Positions 8,791 through 16,866 of a DNA stretch of 64,000 nucleotides are shown here, piece after piece. The stretch covers positions 1 to 64,000 of the forward strand of contig CAMAQH010000003.1 of the NCBI GenBank assembly GCA_945860295.1, given 5' to 3'. The stretch's first letter is position 1. Every line of letters starts with the position of its first letter. The stretch comes from Prosthecobacter debontii. Its GTDB lineage: Bacteria; Verrucomicrobiota; Verrucomicrobiia; Verrucomicrobiales; Verrucomicrobiaceae. The position numbers and the translations under genes are program-made. Below the pieces are notes generated by a model. The model ran no database searches, was not told where the DNA came from, and saw nothing but the letters and a program-made list of their open reading frames with translations.

Positions 8791-10527
8791 ATGCGCGTCC
8801 GCATGACTCGCAAAACTCCTGAACAACTCCGCTCCTGGCGCTGGTATGGCCGTGATGAACTCCGCTCCTTTGGCCATCGCTCACGGGCGAAGCAATCGGG
8901 CTGGGGGGCAGAGGATTATGTGGGGAAGCCTGTCATCGGCATTTTGAATACTTGGTCGGAACAAAACTCCTGCCACATGCATTTGAAGCTCACGGCAGAT
9001 GCGGTGCGGCGTGGCATTCTCCAGGCAGGTGGACATCCGATGGAGATCCCAGTTCTCTCAGCGGGCGAGATGCTGACGAAGCCGACGGCGATGTTTCACC
9101 GCAACCTGCTCGCGATGGAAACCGAGGAAGTGCTGCGCGCAAATCCACTCGATGGCGCGGTGCTGCTCGGCGGTTGTGACAAGTCCACGCCAGGCCTGCT
9201 CATGGGCGCTTTCAGCATGGACATCCCGGTCATTTACATGCCGTGCGGCCCGATGATGAAGGGTAACTGGCGCGGCGAGACGCTCGGCAGCGGCAGCGAT
9301 GTCTGGAAGTTTTGGGATGAAAAACGTGCGGGTAATCTGAGCTGGGAGCAGTGGTGCGAGATCGAGGACGGCATTGCCCGCAGCCCCGGTCATTGCATGA
9401 CGATGGGCACGGCCTCGACCATGACGGCACTGGCAGAAACGCTGGGCCTTTGCATCCCAGGTGCGTCTTCGATCCCAGCGGTGGATGCGGCGCACTCGCG
9501 CATCGCTGCGGCAGCGGGAAGACAGATCGTTGAGAATGCCTGGCATGACTTGAAGCCCTCTCAGATCGTCACGGAGCGCTCGTTCGATAATGCCATCGCG
9601 GTCGATATGGCGCTCGGAGGCAGCACGAATGCCATCGTGCATCTCGTGGCGATGGCCGGACGACTCGGCATCAAGCTGCCGCTGGAGAAATTTGATGAGA
9701 TCAGCCGTCGTGTGCCGCTGCTAGCAAACATTCGCCCAGCGGGCAAATATTTGATGGAGGAGTTTTATTTGGCAGGCGGCATCAAGGCACTGCTCAACGG
9801 CATGAGTTCGCTGCTCGACATGAGCGCACTCACCATCACCGGGCAGACGCTCGGCGAAAACGTGGCGGGCTGTGAGATCTATAATCTCGATGTCATCCGC
9901 ACGCCGGACAACGCCATCCAGCCTGATGGCGGCACCGCGATCCTGCGCGGCAATCTTTGCCCTGACGGAGCCGTGATCAAGCACGCCGCCGCCACGCCTG
10001 AACTCTGCCAGCACACTGGTCCGGCGCTCGTCTTCGACAGCTACCCGGAGATGAAGGCGAAGATCGACGACATGGATCTCGACGTGACGAAGGACACCGT
10101 GCTCATCCTGCGCAATGCCGGTCCGGTGGGGGCTCCTGGCATGCCCGAGTGGGGCCAGCTCCCGATCCCGAAGAAGCTCATCCTGCAAGGCATCCGCGAC
10201 ATGGTGCGCCTGAGCGACTGCCGCATGTCCGGCACCAGCTACGGAGCCTGTGCCCTTCACATCGCACCCGAGTCAGCCATCGGCGGGCCGCTCGCCCTCG
10301 TGCAAAACGGCGATCTCATCGAGCTTGATGTGCCTAACCGTAAGCTGCACCTCCACGTCAGCGATGAAGAACTGGCCAAACGCCGCGCCGCCTGGAAACC
10401 CGCCCCGCCGCGCTATCATCGCGGCTACGCGAAGCTCTTCGTCGATCACGTCACGCAGGCGAATGAAGGCATGGACTTCGACTTCCTCCAATACGGTCCC
10501 GCCGTGTCGGAGCCGGAGATCTTTTAA
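8791..10527 (+). CDS. Sugar-acid dehydratase, IlvD/Edd family (L-arabinonate dehydratase-like)
   Basis: 578-residue Fe-S dehydratase. The opening LRSWRWYGRDELRSFGHRSR is characteristic of the sugar-acid branch (arabinonate/xylonate dehydratases), not true dihydroxyacid dehydratase. Cluster ligands are visible as Cys in NSCHMH, GGCDKSTPG and SPGHCMTMGTASTM, with ALGGSTNAIVHL and the C-terminal MSGTSYGACALHIAPE also family-typical. These enzymes turn an aldonate into a 2-keto-3-deoxy acid. The downstream minus-strand DapA-like gene could take the next step. GTG 8785 and ATG 8803 are in-frame alternative starts, and none has a clear ribosome-binding site. The stop overlaps the convergent glycosyltransferase stop within TTAA at 10524-10527. 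Confidence 0.88.
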   Translation: MRVRMTRKTPEQLRSWRWYGRDELRSFGHRSRAKQSGWGAEDYVGKPVIGILNTWSEQNSCHMHLKLTADAVRRGILQAGGHPMEIPVLSAGEMLTKPTAMFHRNLLAMETEEVLRANPLDGAVLLGGCDKSTPGLLMGAFSMDIPVIYMPCGPMMKGNWRGETLGSGSDVWKFWDEKRAGNLSWEQWCEIEDGIARSPGHCMTMGTASTMTALAETLGLCIPGASSIPAVDAAHSRIAAAAGRQIVENAWHDLKPSQIVTERSFDNAIAVDMALGGSTNAIVHLVAMAGRLGIKLPLEKFDEISRRVPLLANIRPAGKYLMEEFYLAGGIKALLNGMSSLLDMSALTITGQTLGENVAGCEIYNLDVIRTPDNAIQPDGGTAILRGNLCPDGAVIKHAAATPELCQHTGPALVFDSYPEMKAKIDDMDLDVTKDTVLILRNAGPVGAPGMPEWGQLPIPKKLILQGIRDMVRLSDCRMSGTSYGACALHIAPESAIGGPLALVQNGDLIELDVPNRKLHLHVSDEELAKRRAAWKPAPPRYHRGYAKLFVDHVTQANEGMDFDFLQYGPAVSEPEIF

Positions 10528-11654
10528 CTCAGCTTGCCCTTGCGCAGGATGTGGACGCCGAGCATCCCGAAGGCGATCATGGAGGGCACGGCGAGGAAGT
10601 GCAGCCATACGACAAGCGTGTGGGCGTAGTCGAGGCCGGCGAAGTTGGCTCGAATCCATTGCAAAACTAGCCAGCCGATGACGAGGCTGATGCCTCCGAG
10701 CAAGGCTACGAGCAGGAAGAAGAGAGAGCCTTCATTCATCTCGATCAGACGGCGCGTCACCGCGCGCGGCTCCTCGCTCTTTTGCAGGAACATGGCGGCG
10801 GATAGCATGTAGATCTGCGTGCCCATCACGGCACTCAGCAACAACAGGACCTGGCTGTGAATGCCGAAGATGTTCAGGCCAGCGAGATTGATCGGACCCG
10901 TGACACCCGCGATGCCTTGCAGCAAGGTCGCGACAACGATGAGTAGCAGACCGACTAATTCAAACATGCGCGGTCTCTCAGAGAGGATGAAAAGCAGATG
11001 CCTCATGCCATCGCGCCAAGTGCGCAGATGCGGGGTGCGCTCGACAGGCGCGGGGCGCAGGCCGGAGACGATCTCCACGGTGCTGGCTTTCTTTTTCAGT
11101 GCTTTGATGAGCAGCTCGGAGGCGAACTCCATGCCGCTGGCGCGGATGTCCCAGGTTTCATAGGCGGTCTTTTTCAGACAGCGGAAGCCTGAGTTGCAGT
11201 CGCTGAGCTTGCCTTTGAAAAGCAGATTGATTAGCCCTGTGAGCACCGGCGTGCCGAGGATGCGATGCAGGGTGGGCATGGCTCCAGGCTCGATGACGCC
11301 TCTCATGCGCGAGGCGATGCCCATGTCGGTGTCGGCCTTCGAGGTTGCACGGTAAAGTTCGAGTGAGTGCTCGTAAAAGTAGGTGCCGTCGGCATCGGCA
11401 AACATGACATACTTGCCCTCTGCTGCGGCGATGCCGCCGCGCAGGGCTGCACCGTAACCACGCTCGGGGACGGGCACGACTCGCGCTCCGCGAGCCTCGG
11501 CGATCTGACGTGAGTCATCGGTGCTGCCATTGTCGCCGATGACGATTTCATACTTCAACGACGGATCAGCATCGAGCGACTTGCGCACGGCATCAATGCA
11601 CAGCGCGATGGTGCGGCTTTCGTTGAGGCAGGGGAAAACGAAGGTGAGGTCCAT
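10524..11654 (-). CDS. Family 2 glycosyltransferase with C-terminal membrane domain
   Basis: 376-residue GT2 enzyme of the dolichol-phosphate-mannose-synthase-like type. Residues 1 to about 215 form the GT-A catalytic domain: FVFPCLNES, the nucleotide-sugar region EIVIGDNGSTDDS, the DxD motif in FADADGTYF, and SDCNSGFRCLKK. After that come four hydrophobic stretches (near 235-250, 260-285, 310-335 and 345-370) that anchor it in the inner membrane. Such proteins usually transfer a sugar to a polyprenyl phosphate carrier. The gene lies 6 bp after the DapA-like gene on the same strand and could be co-transcribed with it, although the functions do not obviously connect. Its stop codon overlaps that of the convergent dehydratase gene. 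Confidence 0.87.
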   Translation of the reverse strand: MDLTFVFPCLNESRTIALCIDAVRKSLDADPSLKYEIVIGDNGSTDDSRQIAEARGARVVPVPERGYGAALRGGIAAAEGKYVMFADADGTYFYEHSLELYRATSKADTDMGIASRMRGVIEPGAMPTLHRILGTPVLTGLINLLFKGKLSDCNSGFRCLKKTAYETWDIRASGMEFASELLIKALKKKASTVEIVSGLRPAPVERTPHLRTWRDGMRHLLFILSERPRMFELVGLLLIVVATLLQGIAGVTGPINLAGLNIFGIHSQVLLLLSAVMGTQIYMLSAAMFLQKSEEPRAVTRRLIEMNEGSLFFLLVALLGGISLVIGWLVLQWIRANFAGLDYAHTLVVWLHFLAVPSMIAFGMLGVHILRKGKLS

Positions 11655-11660
11655 GAGAGT

Positions 11661-12569
11661 TTAGCGGGCTAGCAGTTCCTTCGCTGCTTTCTCGATGGCA
11701 GGCAGCAGATTGTCCGGAAGTTCAGTGAGCAAAGGCAGCACGGGGCCGGTATTGGCGACGCCTGAGAGTGTCACGGCGTGATGCAGCACGAGGATCGGGC
11801 TGTGAGCATTGCGCAGATCTTCGAGAGGTGTGAAAATCTGGCGGATCGCTTCCGCCTTGGCGTAATCTTTGGCCTGGATGGCGTGGAGCAAATCGGTGCT
11901 CAGCTGTGGCTGCACGCAGACGCAGCCAGCGGTGAAGCCAGTGATGCCGAAGTCGCGCAGATGAATGATGGAAGGCTGCTCACCGATGCCGCTGACGATG
12001 AGGTCGGTGTTCACCAGCGTGATGAGTTTGCTCAGATAGGCGTCCTGTGCAGGATCAGGTTTTACCACCGCATACTTGATCCAGGAGATGAGTCCGTCAT
12101 TCACCAGCTCGGCGGCAAGTTCTTGAGTGATGTAGGATTCGTCCTTGATGTAGAGCACGGCCTTCAAACCCGAGCGCTCGACGAAATGACGGATGGCTGT
12201 GGCCACACCGGCTGGCTTTGAGGGAAACAGCGTCGGCAGCAGCATCGCGGTGGGGAATTCGTGATCCTTCAGGATCGCCGCCTGATCCATGGCGGTGCCG
12301 TACATCGGACCGACGCTCGGCACCATCCACATGTCCTCGGGCGATAGTTCACGCAGCATGGTCAGCATCTCGGCGTATTCAGAGACGGCCATGTTGTAGA
12401 GGTTTGCATTGCCCCCATAAAGCAGCGTGCGGATGCCACCGGCATACATGTGCTGGATGAGCTTACCGTTCTCCTCATAGCTCAGGCTCAGGTCTGCCTT
12501 CCGGCACAGCGGCGGGACGGCGATGACGGAACGGCGGAGATCGGCGGTGGTGACGGGCGTGGTCTTCAT
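11661..12569 (-). CDS. DapA-family (dihydrodipicolinate synthase-like) aldolase/dehydratase
   Basis: 302-residue TIM-barrel class I aldolase-type protein. The Schiff-base lysine is in SWIKYAVVK (Lys165) and the catalytic tyrosine in AVLYIKDES (Tyr140), spaced as in the DapA superfamily. The phosphate/carboxylate loop region reads YGGNANLYNM instead of the GTTGE motif of true DapA, so this is more likely a 2-keto-3-deoxy-acid aldolase or dehydratase than a lysine-pathway enzyme. The sugar-acid dehydratase gene nearby makes a two-step sugar-acid route plausible, but the genes are on opposite strands with a glycosyltransferase gene between them. That pathway link is inference. Confidence 0.83.
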   Translation of the reverse strand: MKTTPVTTADLRRSVIAVPPLCRKADLSLSYEENGKLIQHMYAGGIRTLLYGGNANLYNMAVSEYAEMLTMLRELSPEDMWMVPSVGPMYGTAMDQAAILKDHEFPTAMLLPTLFPSKPAGVATAIRHFVERSGLKAVLYIKDESYITQELAAELVNDGLISWIKYAVVKPDPAQDAYLSKLITLVNTDLIVSGIGEQPSIIHLRDFGITGFTAGCVCVQPQLSTDLLHAIQAKDYAKAEAIRQIFTPLEDLRNAHSPILVLHHAVTLSGVANTGPVLPLLTELPDNLLPAIEKAAKELLAR

Positions 12570-12620
12570 GCGGCGCGCAGTGAAGGGAGTTCACGCCCTT
12601 GGGCAAATGGAAATGAGCGA

Positions 12621-13990
12621 TCAATCCACGAACAGAAACTCGTTCGAGTTTAGCAGGGCGAGGCAGTAGTCGGCGAGCGCCCCCTGAAAGGTCGAGGCCA
12701 GTGATGTCTGTTTTTCCAAGAACTTCCGCCCAGCTTCGATTTCCGGTTTTGTTGGCTCGCGTGATAGACAGCGCCGCGTGGCCTCTAAGATGATAGTCAC
12801 TGCATCAGAGCCGTGCTTCTCGCTCAAACCCGCCGCCAGTTTGCCAGCGATGTCGTGGGTGAAGTCGGAGTTAAGCATCAGCAGGGCCTGGGGTGCTGTG
12901 GTGGACTCGTTGCGGCGGGCGCAGCTCATCTGGGCATCGGGTCGGTCAAAGAGATCGAACAGCGGCTGCCGAGCGTTGCGACGGGCGAAGGTGTAGATGC
13001 TGCGGCGTCTGAGTTCACTGGCATCGGTGGTTACTTCGGCCTGCTTTTTGAGCAGCGTGTTGCTAATCTCCTTGGGGAGTGGCAGACGCACGCTTGGTCC
13101 GCCGGTTTTGAGATTCAAATCTCCGGCCACGCTGAGCATGGCATCACGCAGCATCTCGCCGGTGAGGCGTTTGGGCGGCATGACGGCCTGTTGATAGGCC
13201 TGTGACATGACGATGAGCTTGTGCAGCTTTTTGAGGCTCCAGCCTTATCGTGGAAGTTCGGCAGCAAGCCAGTCGAGCAGTTCGGGGTTCGTGGGAGCTT
13301 CACCCTGTTGGCCGAGATCGCCAGGGATGGCCGCCAAAGGTTTGCCGAAATGCTGCTGCCAGATTCGATTCGCCATCGCACGGAGGAAGAGGGCGTTGTC
13401 TTTACTGGTGAGGTGCTTGGCCAAAGCGATGCGGTCGGGCTTGGCTTCCGACAGGCCGAGGATGCGCGGGAATGCAGGCTCGATCTGCGGGCCGGGACGT
13501 TTGAAGTCACCACGCACAAAGACGGTGCTGGCGGGGACGCCTTCAGTGAACACGCGCACCGAGGGGCCGATCTGTTTGCCGTTTTTGGTGATGATCGTGT
13601 TGTCGAAAAACGCACGCAGCCGGTAGAAGTCCGCCTGACTCACCGGATCATACGGATGATCATGGCACTGCGCGCAACCAACTGTCAGGCCAAGACAAAC
13701 GGAGCCGACGGTGGTGGTGATGTCATTGAGCAGGATATGACGGCGCTCGTTTTGATTGTTGAGATCCGGCATGTCAGGACAGGTAAAGAGAAAGCTCGTG
13801 GCCACTTCATCTCCCATCAAATCTCCGGCGATCTGATGCTGCACGAAGACATCAAAGGGCAGGTCATCATTGAGCGCCTTGATCACCCAGTCGCGGTAAT
13901 GCCAGGCATGGCTGCGGTCGGCGTCGTATTCAAAGCCGTCGGTCTCCGCGTAGCGCGCAAGGTAGAGCCACCATTGAGCCCAGTGGGCTT
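12621..13990 (-). pseudogene. Broken DUF1549/DUF1553 (PSD1-type) gene: internal stop and missing 5' end
   Basis: Both parts of a planctomycete-type DUF1549/DUF1553 protein lie in one reading frame with a TAA at 13245-13247 between them. The upstream part holds LARYAETDGFEYDA, HQIAGDLMGD, the heme-like CAQCHDHP and NRIWQQHFG. The downstream part holds LIVMSQAYQQA and RRSIYTFARRN and ends normally in LNSNEFLFVD. Across the stop the text runs LDWLAAELPR-stop-GWSLKKLHKL, where relatives have a residue before GW, so one substitution (for example GAA to TAA) explains it. The N-terminal third (signal peptide, cytochrome-like and Ig-like regions) is absent; homology fades near 13990, where an unrelated PEP-CTERM fragment begins. 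No DUF1501 partner is adjacent. The gene is almost certainly non-functional. Confidence 0.85.
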
Positions 13991-14102
13991 CAAGAACTTC
14001 TTTGATAACTTTAATTTCACCGTCACGCATGTGCCCGAGCCGGAAAGTGCTCTGATGGTCGTGCTTGCTGGATTGGTAGCTATGAGGCGACGGCGGGATT
14101 GA
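13990..14102 (+). pseudogene. Orphan 3' end of a PEP-CTERM protein gene
   Basis: On the forward strand the last 23 codons before the TGA at 14100-14102 read VPEPESALMVV, LAGLVAM, RRRRD. This is a complete PEP-CTERM sorting tail: PEP motif, hydrophobic segment, basic end. The codons just before it (DNFNFTVTH) look like the final beta strand of a secreted protein. The frame stays open upstream, but there it only mirrors the DUF1553 gene on the other strand, so the body of the protein is missing. The left edge is approximate (about 13985-14010). No PEP-CTERM processing gene is seen in the window. Confidence 0.72.
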
Positions 14103-14148
14103 TTGGCCGCGAAAGTAGAGAAGGTTATGTCTTTGGTTGGCTCTGCAA

Positions 14149-15927
14149 CTAGACACTCCCAGCCTTCATCTCTTCCATCAGCCATTCGCAGGATCTCCAG
14201 GCGAGGGCCATGATGGTGAGAGTGGGGTTCTTGTCGGGATTGCTGGGCAGAACTGAGCCATCCATCAGGAAGAGATTCTTCACGTCCCAGGTTTGGCAGA
14301 ACTGATTGGTCACGGAGTCGCCAGCCTTGATGCCCATTCGGGCGGTGCCAACTTCGTGAATGATCTCGCCGGGGCGCTGGATGGCGTCGCGTCCGCTCTG
14401 CGGGCTGGCCTTGCCGCCCATGCCTTCGATCAGTTCGGCAAAGGTCTGCTGCATGTGCTCCGCCTGCTTGATTTCATGATCGCTCCACTTCCAGTGAAAG
14501 CGCAGCACAGGTATGCCCCACTGATCGACAACCTGCGGGTCCAGTTCCGTATAACAATCTTTGTTCGGCACCATCTCACCACGTCCGCTGAAGCTAAAGG
14601 TTGCGCCGTAGTAGCGGCGAGCTTCTTCCTTGAGCTTGCTGCCATAGACGCCTGGACTGGACTTATCCAGCGAGCCAAAACTGCCGACCTGCGGCATTCG
14701 CCGCCCGCCACCCATCTCAATGTGATAGCCTCGCGCAAAGCCGAGCTTGGCGTGATCATTCACCAGCCACCAAGGCGAGTACACATGCAGCCCGCCCGCC
14801 CCATCTTCATTGAGGATCGGCGCATCTTCGAGCGCTGGAATGTGTGCTCCGAGCTTGGTGCCAACACTGTCCATGAGGTTCTTGCCAACCTGTCCGCTGG
14901 AGTTGGCGAGGCCAGCTTTATCCTGCGATTTGGAGTTCAAAAGAATGCGTGAGGTTTCACAGGTGCTAGCCGCCACGATGACCACTCGCGCCTTCACCAC
15001 GGCATCACTGCGTGTCTTTTTGTCGATGTAATGTACGCCTGTTGCTTTGCCGTTTTCCATCGTCACCTCACGCACCATCGCATCCGTGATAATGTCGAGA
15101 TTTCCCGTCGCCAGAGCGGCTGGCAGCAGTACGGTGGTGCTCTGAAAGTTCGCGCGAATGCTACACCCACGCAGGCAGTCCGTGGCCCAGAAGCAGGCGG
15201 CGCGCGACATCATGTCTTTGCCCAGAATCTCCTGAGCCTTCGGGTTGTTCGGGAAGAGTTGCTTCGGCAGATTCTTCCAGTCGAGCGGCTGACTGAGAAC
15301 GGCGCGATGAGCCGCCACGATGGGCACGCCGCCCTTCTTGCCCGACTTCTTCGCCATCAGTTCACCGAGGCGCGGCTTCGGCGGTGGTAAAAGCACACCG
15401 GGAGAAGAATTGGGCGCATTGGTAATGCCATCGTTCTCACCATACACGCCGATCAGTTGCTCCACGCGGTCATACCACGGAGCCATATCGTCGTAGCTCA
15501 TCGGCCAATCAAAACCGAGTCCATCGCGTGACTTTGGTTTGAAATCAAACTCACCAAAGCGCAGCGAGATGCGCCCCCAATGATTCGTGCGACCGCCGAG
15601 CATCCGCGAGCGCCACCACCAGAAGTCACCCTCCGTGCCTGGCTTGTTCGTGTAAGGCTCACCCGGCACCTGCCAGCCGCCATCGATCATCGCATCGTAA
15701 TGTCCAAAAGGTCGCACCGGTGTTTTATCACCCCGCAGCGGAGCCATCTCAGGCGTGTTGAACATCGGCGTCTCCGTCGCTGGCTCATAATTGCGCCCGG
15801 CCTCAACCATCAGCACCTTCACACCATTCAAAGCCAGAATCAGAGCCGCCATTCCACCGCCAGCACCAGAGCCCACGACGATGACATCATACTGCGGTTT
15901 CGTTTTGCGGTCAGTGAGGAGAGGCAT
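14149..15927 (-). CDS. GMC-family FAD-dependent oxidoreductase
   Basis: 592-residue flavoprotein. The FAD dinucleotide-binding motif is near the start (YDVIVVGSGAGGGMAALIL), followed by VEAGRNYEP and the GMC signature region GGRTNHWGR. The C-terminal domain carries the substrate-side histidine motif HEVGTARMG and the closing NLFLMDGSVLPSNPDKNPTLT. Relatives include sugar and alcohol dehydrogenases (for example gluconate or glucoside 3-dehydrogenase large subunits) found in PVC bacteria. There is no signal peptide and no obvious small subunit or cytochrome partner next to it. The substrate is unknown, but a sugar or polyol is likely. It lies upstream of the degraded DUF1553 gene on the same strand. 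Confidence 0.88.
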   Translation of the reverse strand: MPLLTDRKTKPQYDVIVVGSGAGGGMAALILALNGVKVLMVEAGRNYEPATETPMFNTPEMAPLRGDKTPVRPFGHYDAMIDGGWQVPGEPYTNKPGTEGDFWWWRSRMLGGRTNHWGRISLRFGEFDFKPKSRDGLGFDWPMSYDDMAPWYDRVEQLIGVYGENDGITNAPNSSPGVLLPPPKPRLGELMAKKSGKKGGVPIVAAHRAVLSQPLDWKNLPKQLFPNNPKAQEILGKDMMSRAACFWATDCLRGCSIRANFQSTTVLLPAALATGNLDIITDAMVREVTMENGKATGVHYIDKKTRSDAVVKARVVIVAASTCETSRILLNSKSQDKAGLANSSGQVGKNLMDSVGTKLGAHIPALEDAPILNEDGAGGLHVYSPWWLVNDHAKLGFARGYHIEMGGGRRMPQVGSFGSLDKSSPGVYGSKLKEEARRYYGATFSFSGRGEMVPNKDCYTELDPQVVDQWGIPVLRFHWKWSDHEIKQAEHMQQTFAELIEGMGGKASPQSGRDAIQRPGEIIHEVGTARMGIKAGDSVTNQFCQTWDVKNLFLMDGSVLPSNPDKNPTLTIMALAWRSCEWLMEEMKAGSV

Positions 15928-15978
15928 GGGGGAAATCTAGCGAATGCTGCTTATCAAGTCGCGCGATTTCTTCAATGA

Positions 15979-16866
15979 CTACGACGCCTCCACTGCATTC
16001 GCGGGGATGCCTTCAGTGCGCAGGGCTTGCAGGAACTCCACCTCCGCACTGACGCGAGCGAGTGCGATACCGTGCTTGGCGGCGGCGTTTTTCCAGAGAT
16101 CAAAATGACGGGTATAGGCGCGCAGGTAGCGCTGCTTGAGATCGGGCTCCACACGCTGCTCGTGCGGTTGCTGCGTTTCGGCGTCGACGAACTCGTAGTT
16201 CCCATCCCAGTCCGGGACGCTCTCCTGTTGTGTGTATGGGGCGAGCACGATGCCGCGACCGTTTCTTGCGGCGAGTGCGGCGAGCAGACTTTCGGGTTCG
16301 GCGGGGAAAAGTAGGTCGCTGATGAAGAGGCGCATCGCGCCAGAACGGAAGGGGATGCGTGACAGGGCGGGCGCTTCAGCACTTTTAGGTAGGCCCTGCA
16401 CTTCATCAGGCCAGCGACCTGCCATGACGACCTCGTTTTCTAGTGCCAGATGCTGCTGACCACGCACGGCGTAGCTGCGCACGGTGGCGCCAGTTTGCAG
16501 AGATGCCTCCAGCGCATAGGCCAGCAGTTCGAGCGTGCGTTGTTCTTTGATTGGCGTGGCAAACATGGACTCGGAGGCATCGAAAACGAGATCCACGAGT
16601 GGCCGCACTTCTTCGCGATACTGCTTCATCGTGTAGGTGCCGGTGCGGGCGTAGGCCTGCCAGTTGATCTGGCGCGGATCATCCCCAGGCAGATAGATGC
16701 GGTGGTCCTGGAAATCCAGACTGCCGCCCACGCCCGCCCCCATGAACTCGCCTGCATGACCGCGCCAGCGTTGCTGCCTGAACGGCAGCTTCAACACCCG
16801 CGCCCATTCACGAGCACGCGCATGGATGGCGCGAAGTTGGTCGGGCGACTGAGTCATCGAGGTCAT
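15979..16866 (-). CDS. DUF58 domain protein
   Basis: 295-residue cytosolic protein. The DUF58 signature is present as GVGGSLDFQDHRIYLPGDD followed by RQINWQAYARTG, and a vWA-like half begins at LVDLVFDASESMFA, where the metal-site DxSxS is recognisable (DASES). DUF58 proteins normally work with a MoxR-type AAA ATPase and membrane vWA proteins, but no MoxR gene adjoins this one. It overlaps the upstream membrane-protein gene by 4 bp (16863-16866), so they are coupled. ATG 16857 is an alternative start. Function is unproven; the family is linked to envelope stress and chaperone-like assembly. Confidence 0.85.
   Translation of the reverse strand: MTSMTQSPDQLRAIHARAREWARVLKLPFRQQRWRGHAGEFMGAGVGGSLDFQDHRIYLPGDDPRQINWQAYARTGTYTMKQYREEVRPLVDLVFDASESMFATPIKEQRTLELLAYALEASLQTGATVRSYAVRGQQHLALENEVVMAGRWPDEVQGLPKSAEAPALSRIPFRSGAMRLFISDLLFPAEPESLLAALAARNGRGIVLAPYTQQESVPDWDGNYEFVDAETQQPHEQRVEPDLKQRYLRAYTRHFDLWKNAAAKHGIALARVSAEVEFLQALRTEGIPANAVEAS

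Noticed and set aside
9536-9546. Palindrome ATGCCTGGCAT identical to the REP-like core
   Set aside because: It lies inside the dehydratase gene and encodes conserved residues; the flanks of the repeat unit are missing, so it is chance.
13899-13909. Palindrome ATGCCAGGCAT similar to the REP-like core
   Set aside because: It encodes the conserved AWH segment of the DUF1549 region, and the flanks do not match the repeat unit.
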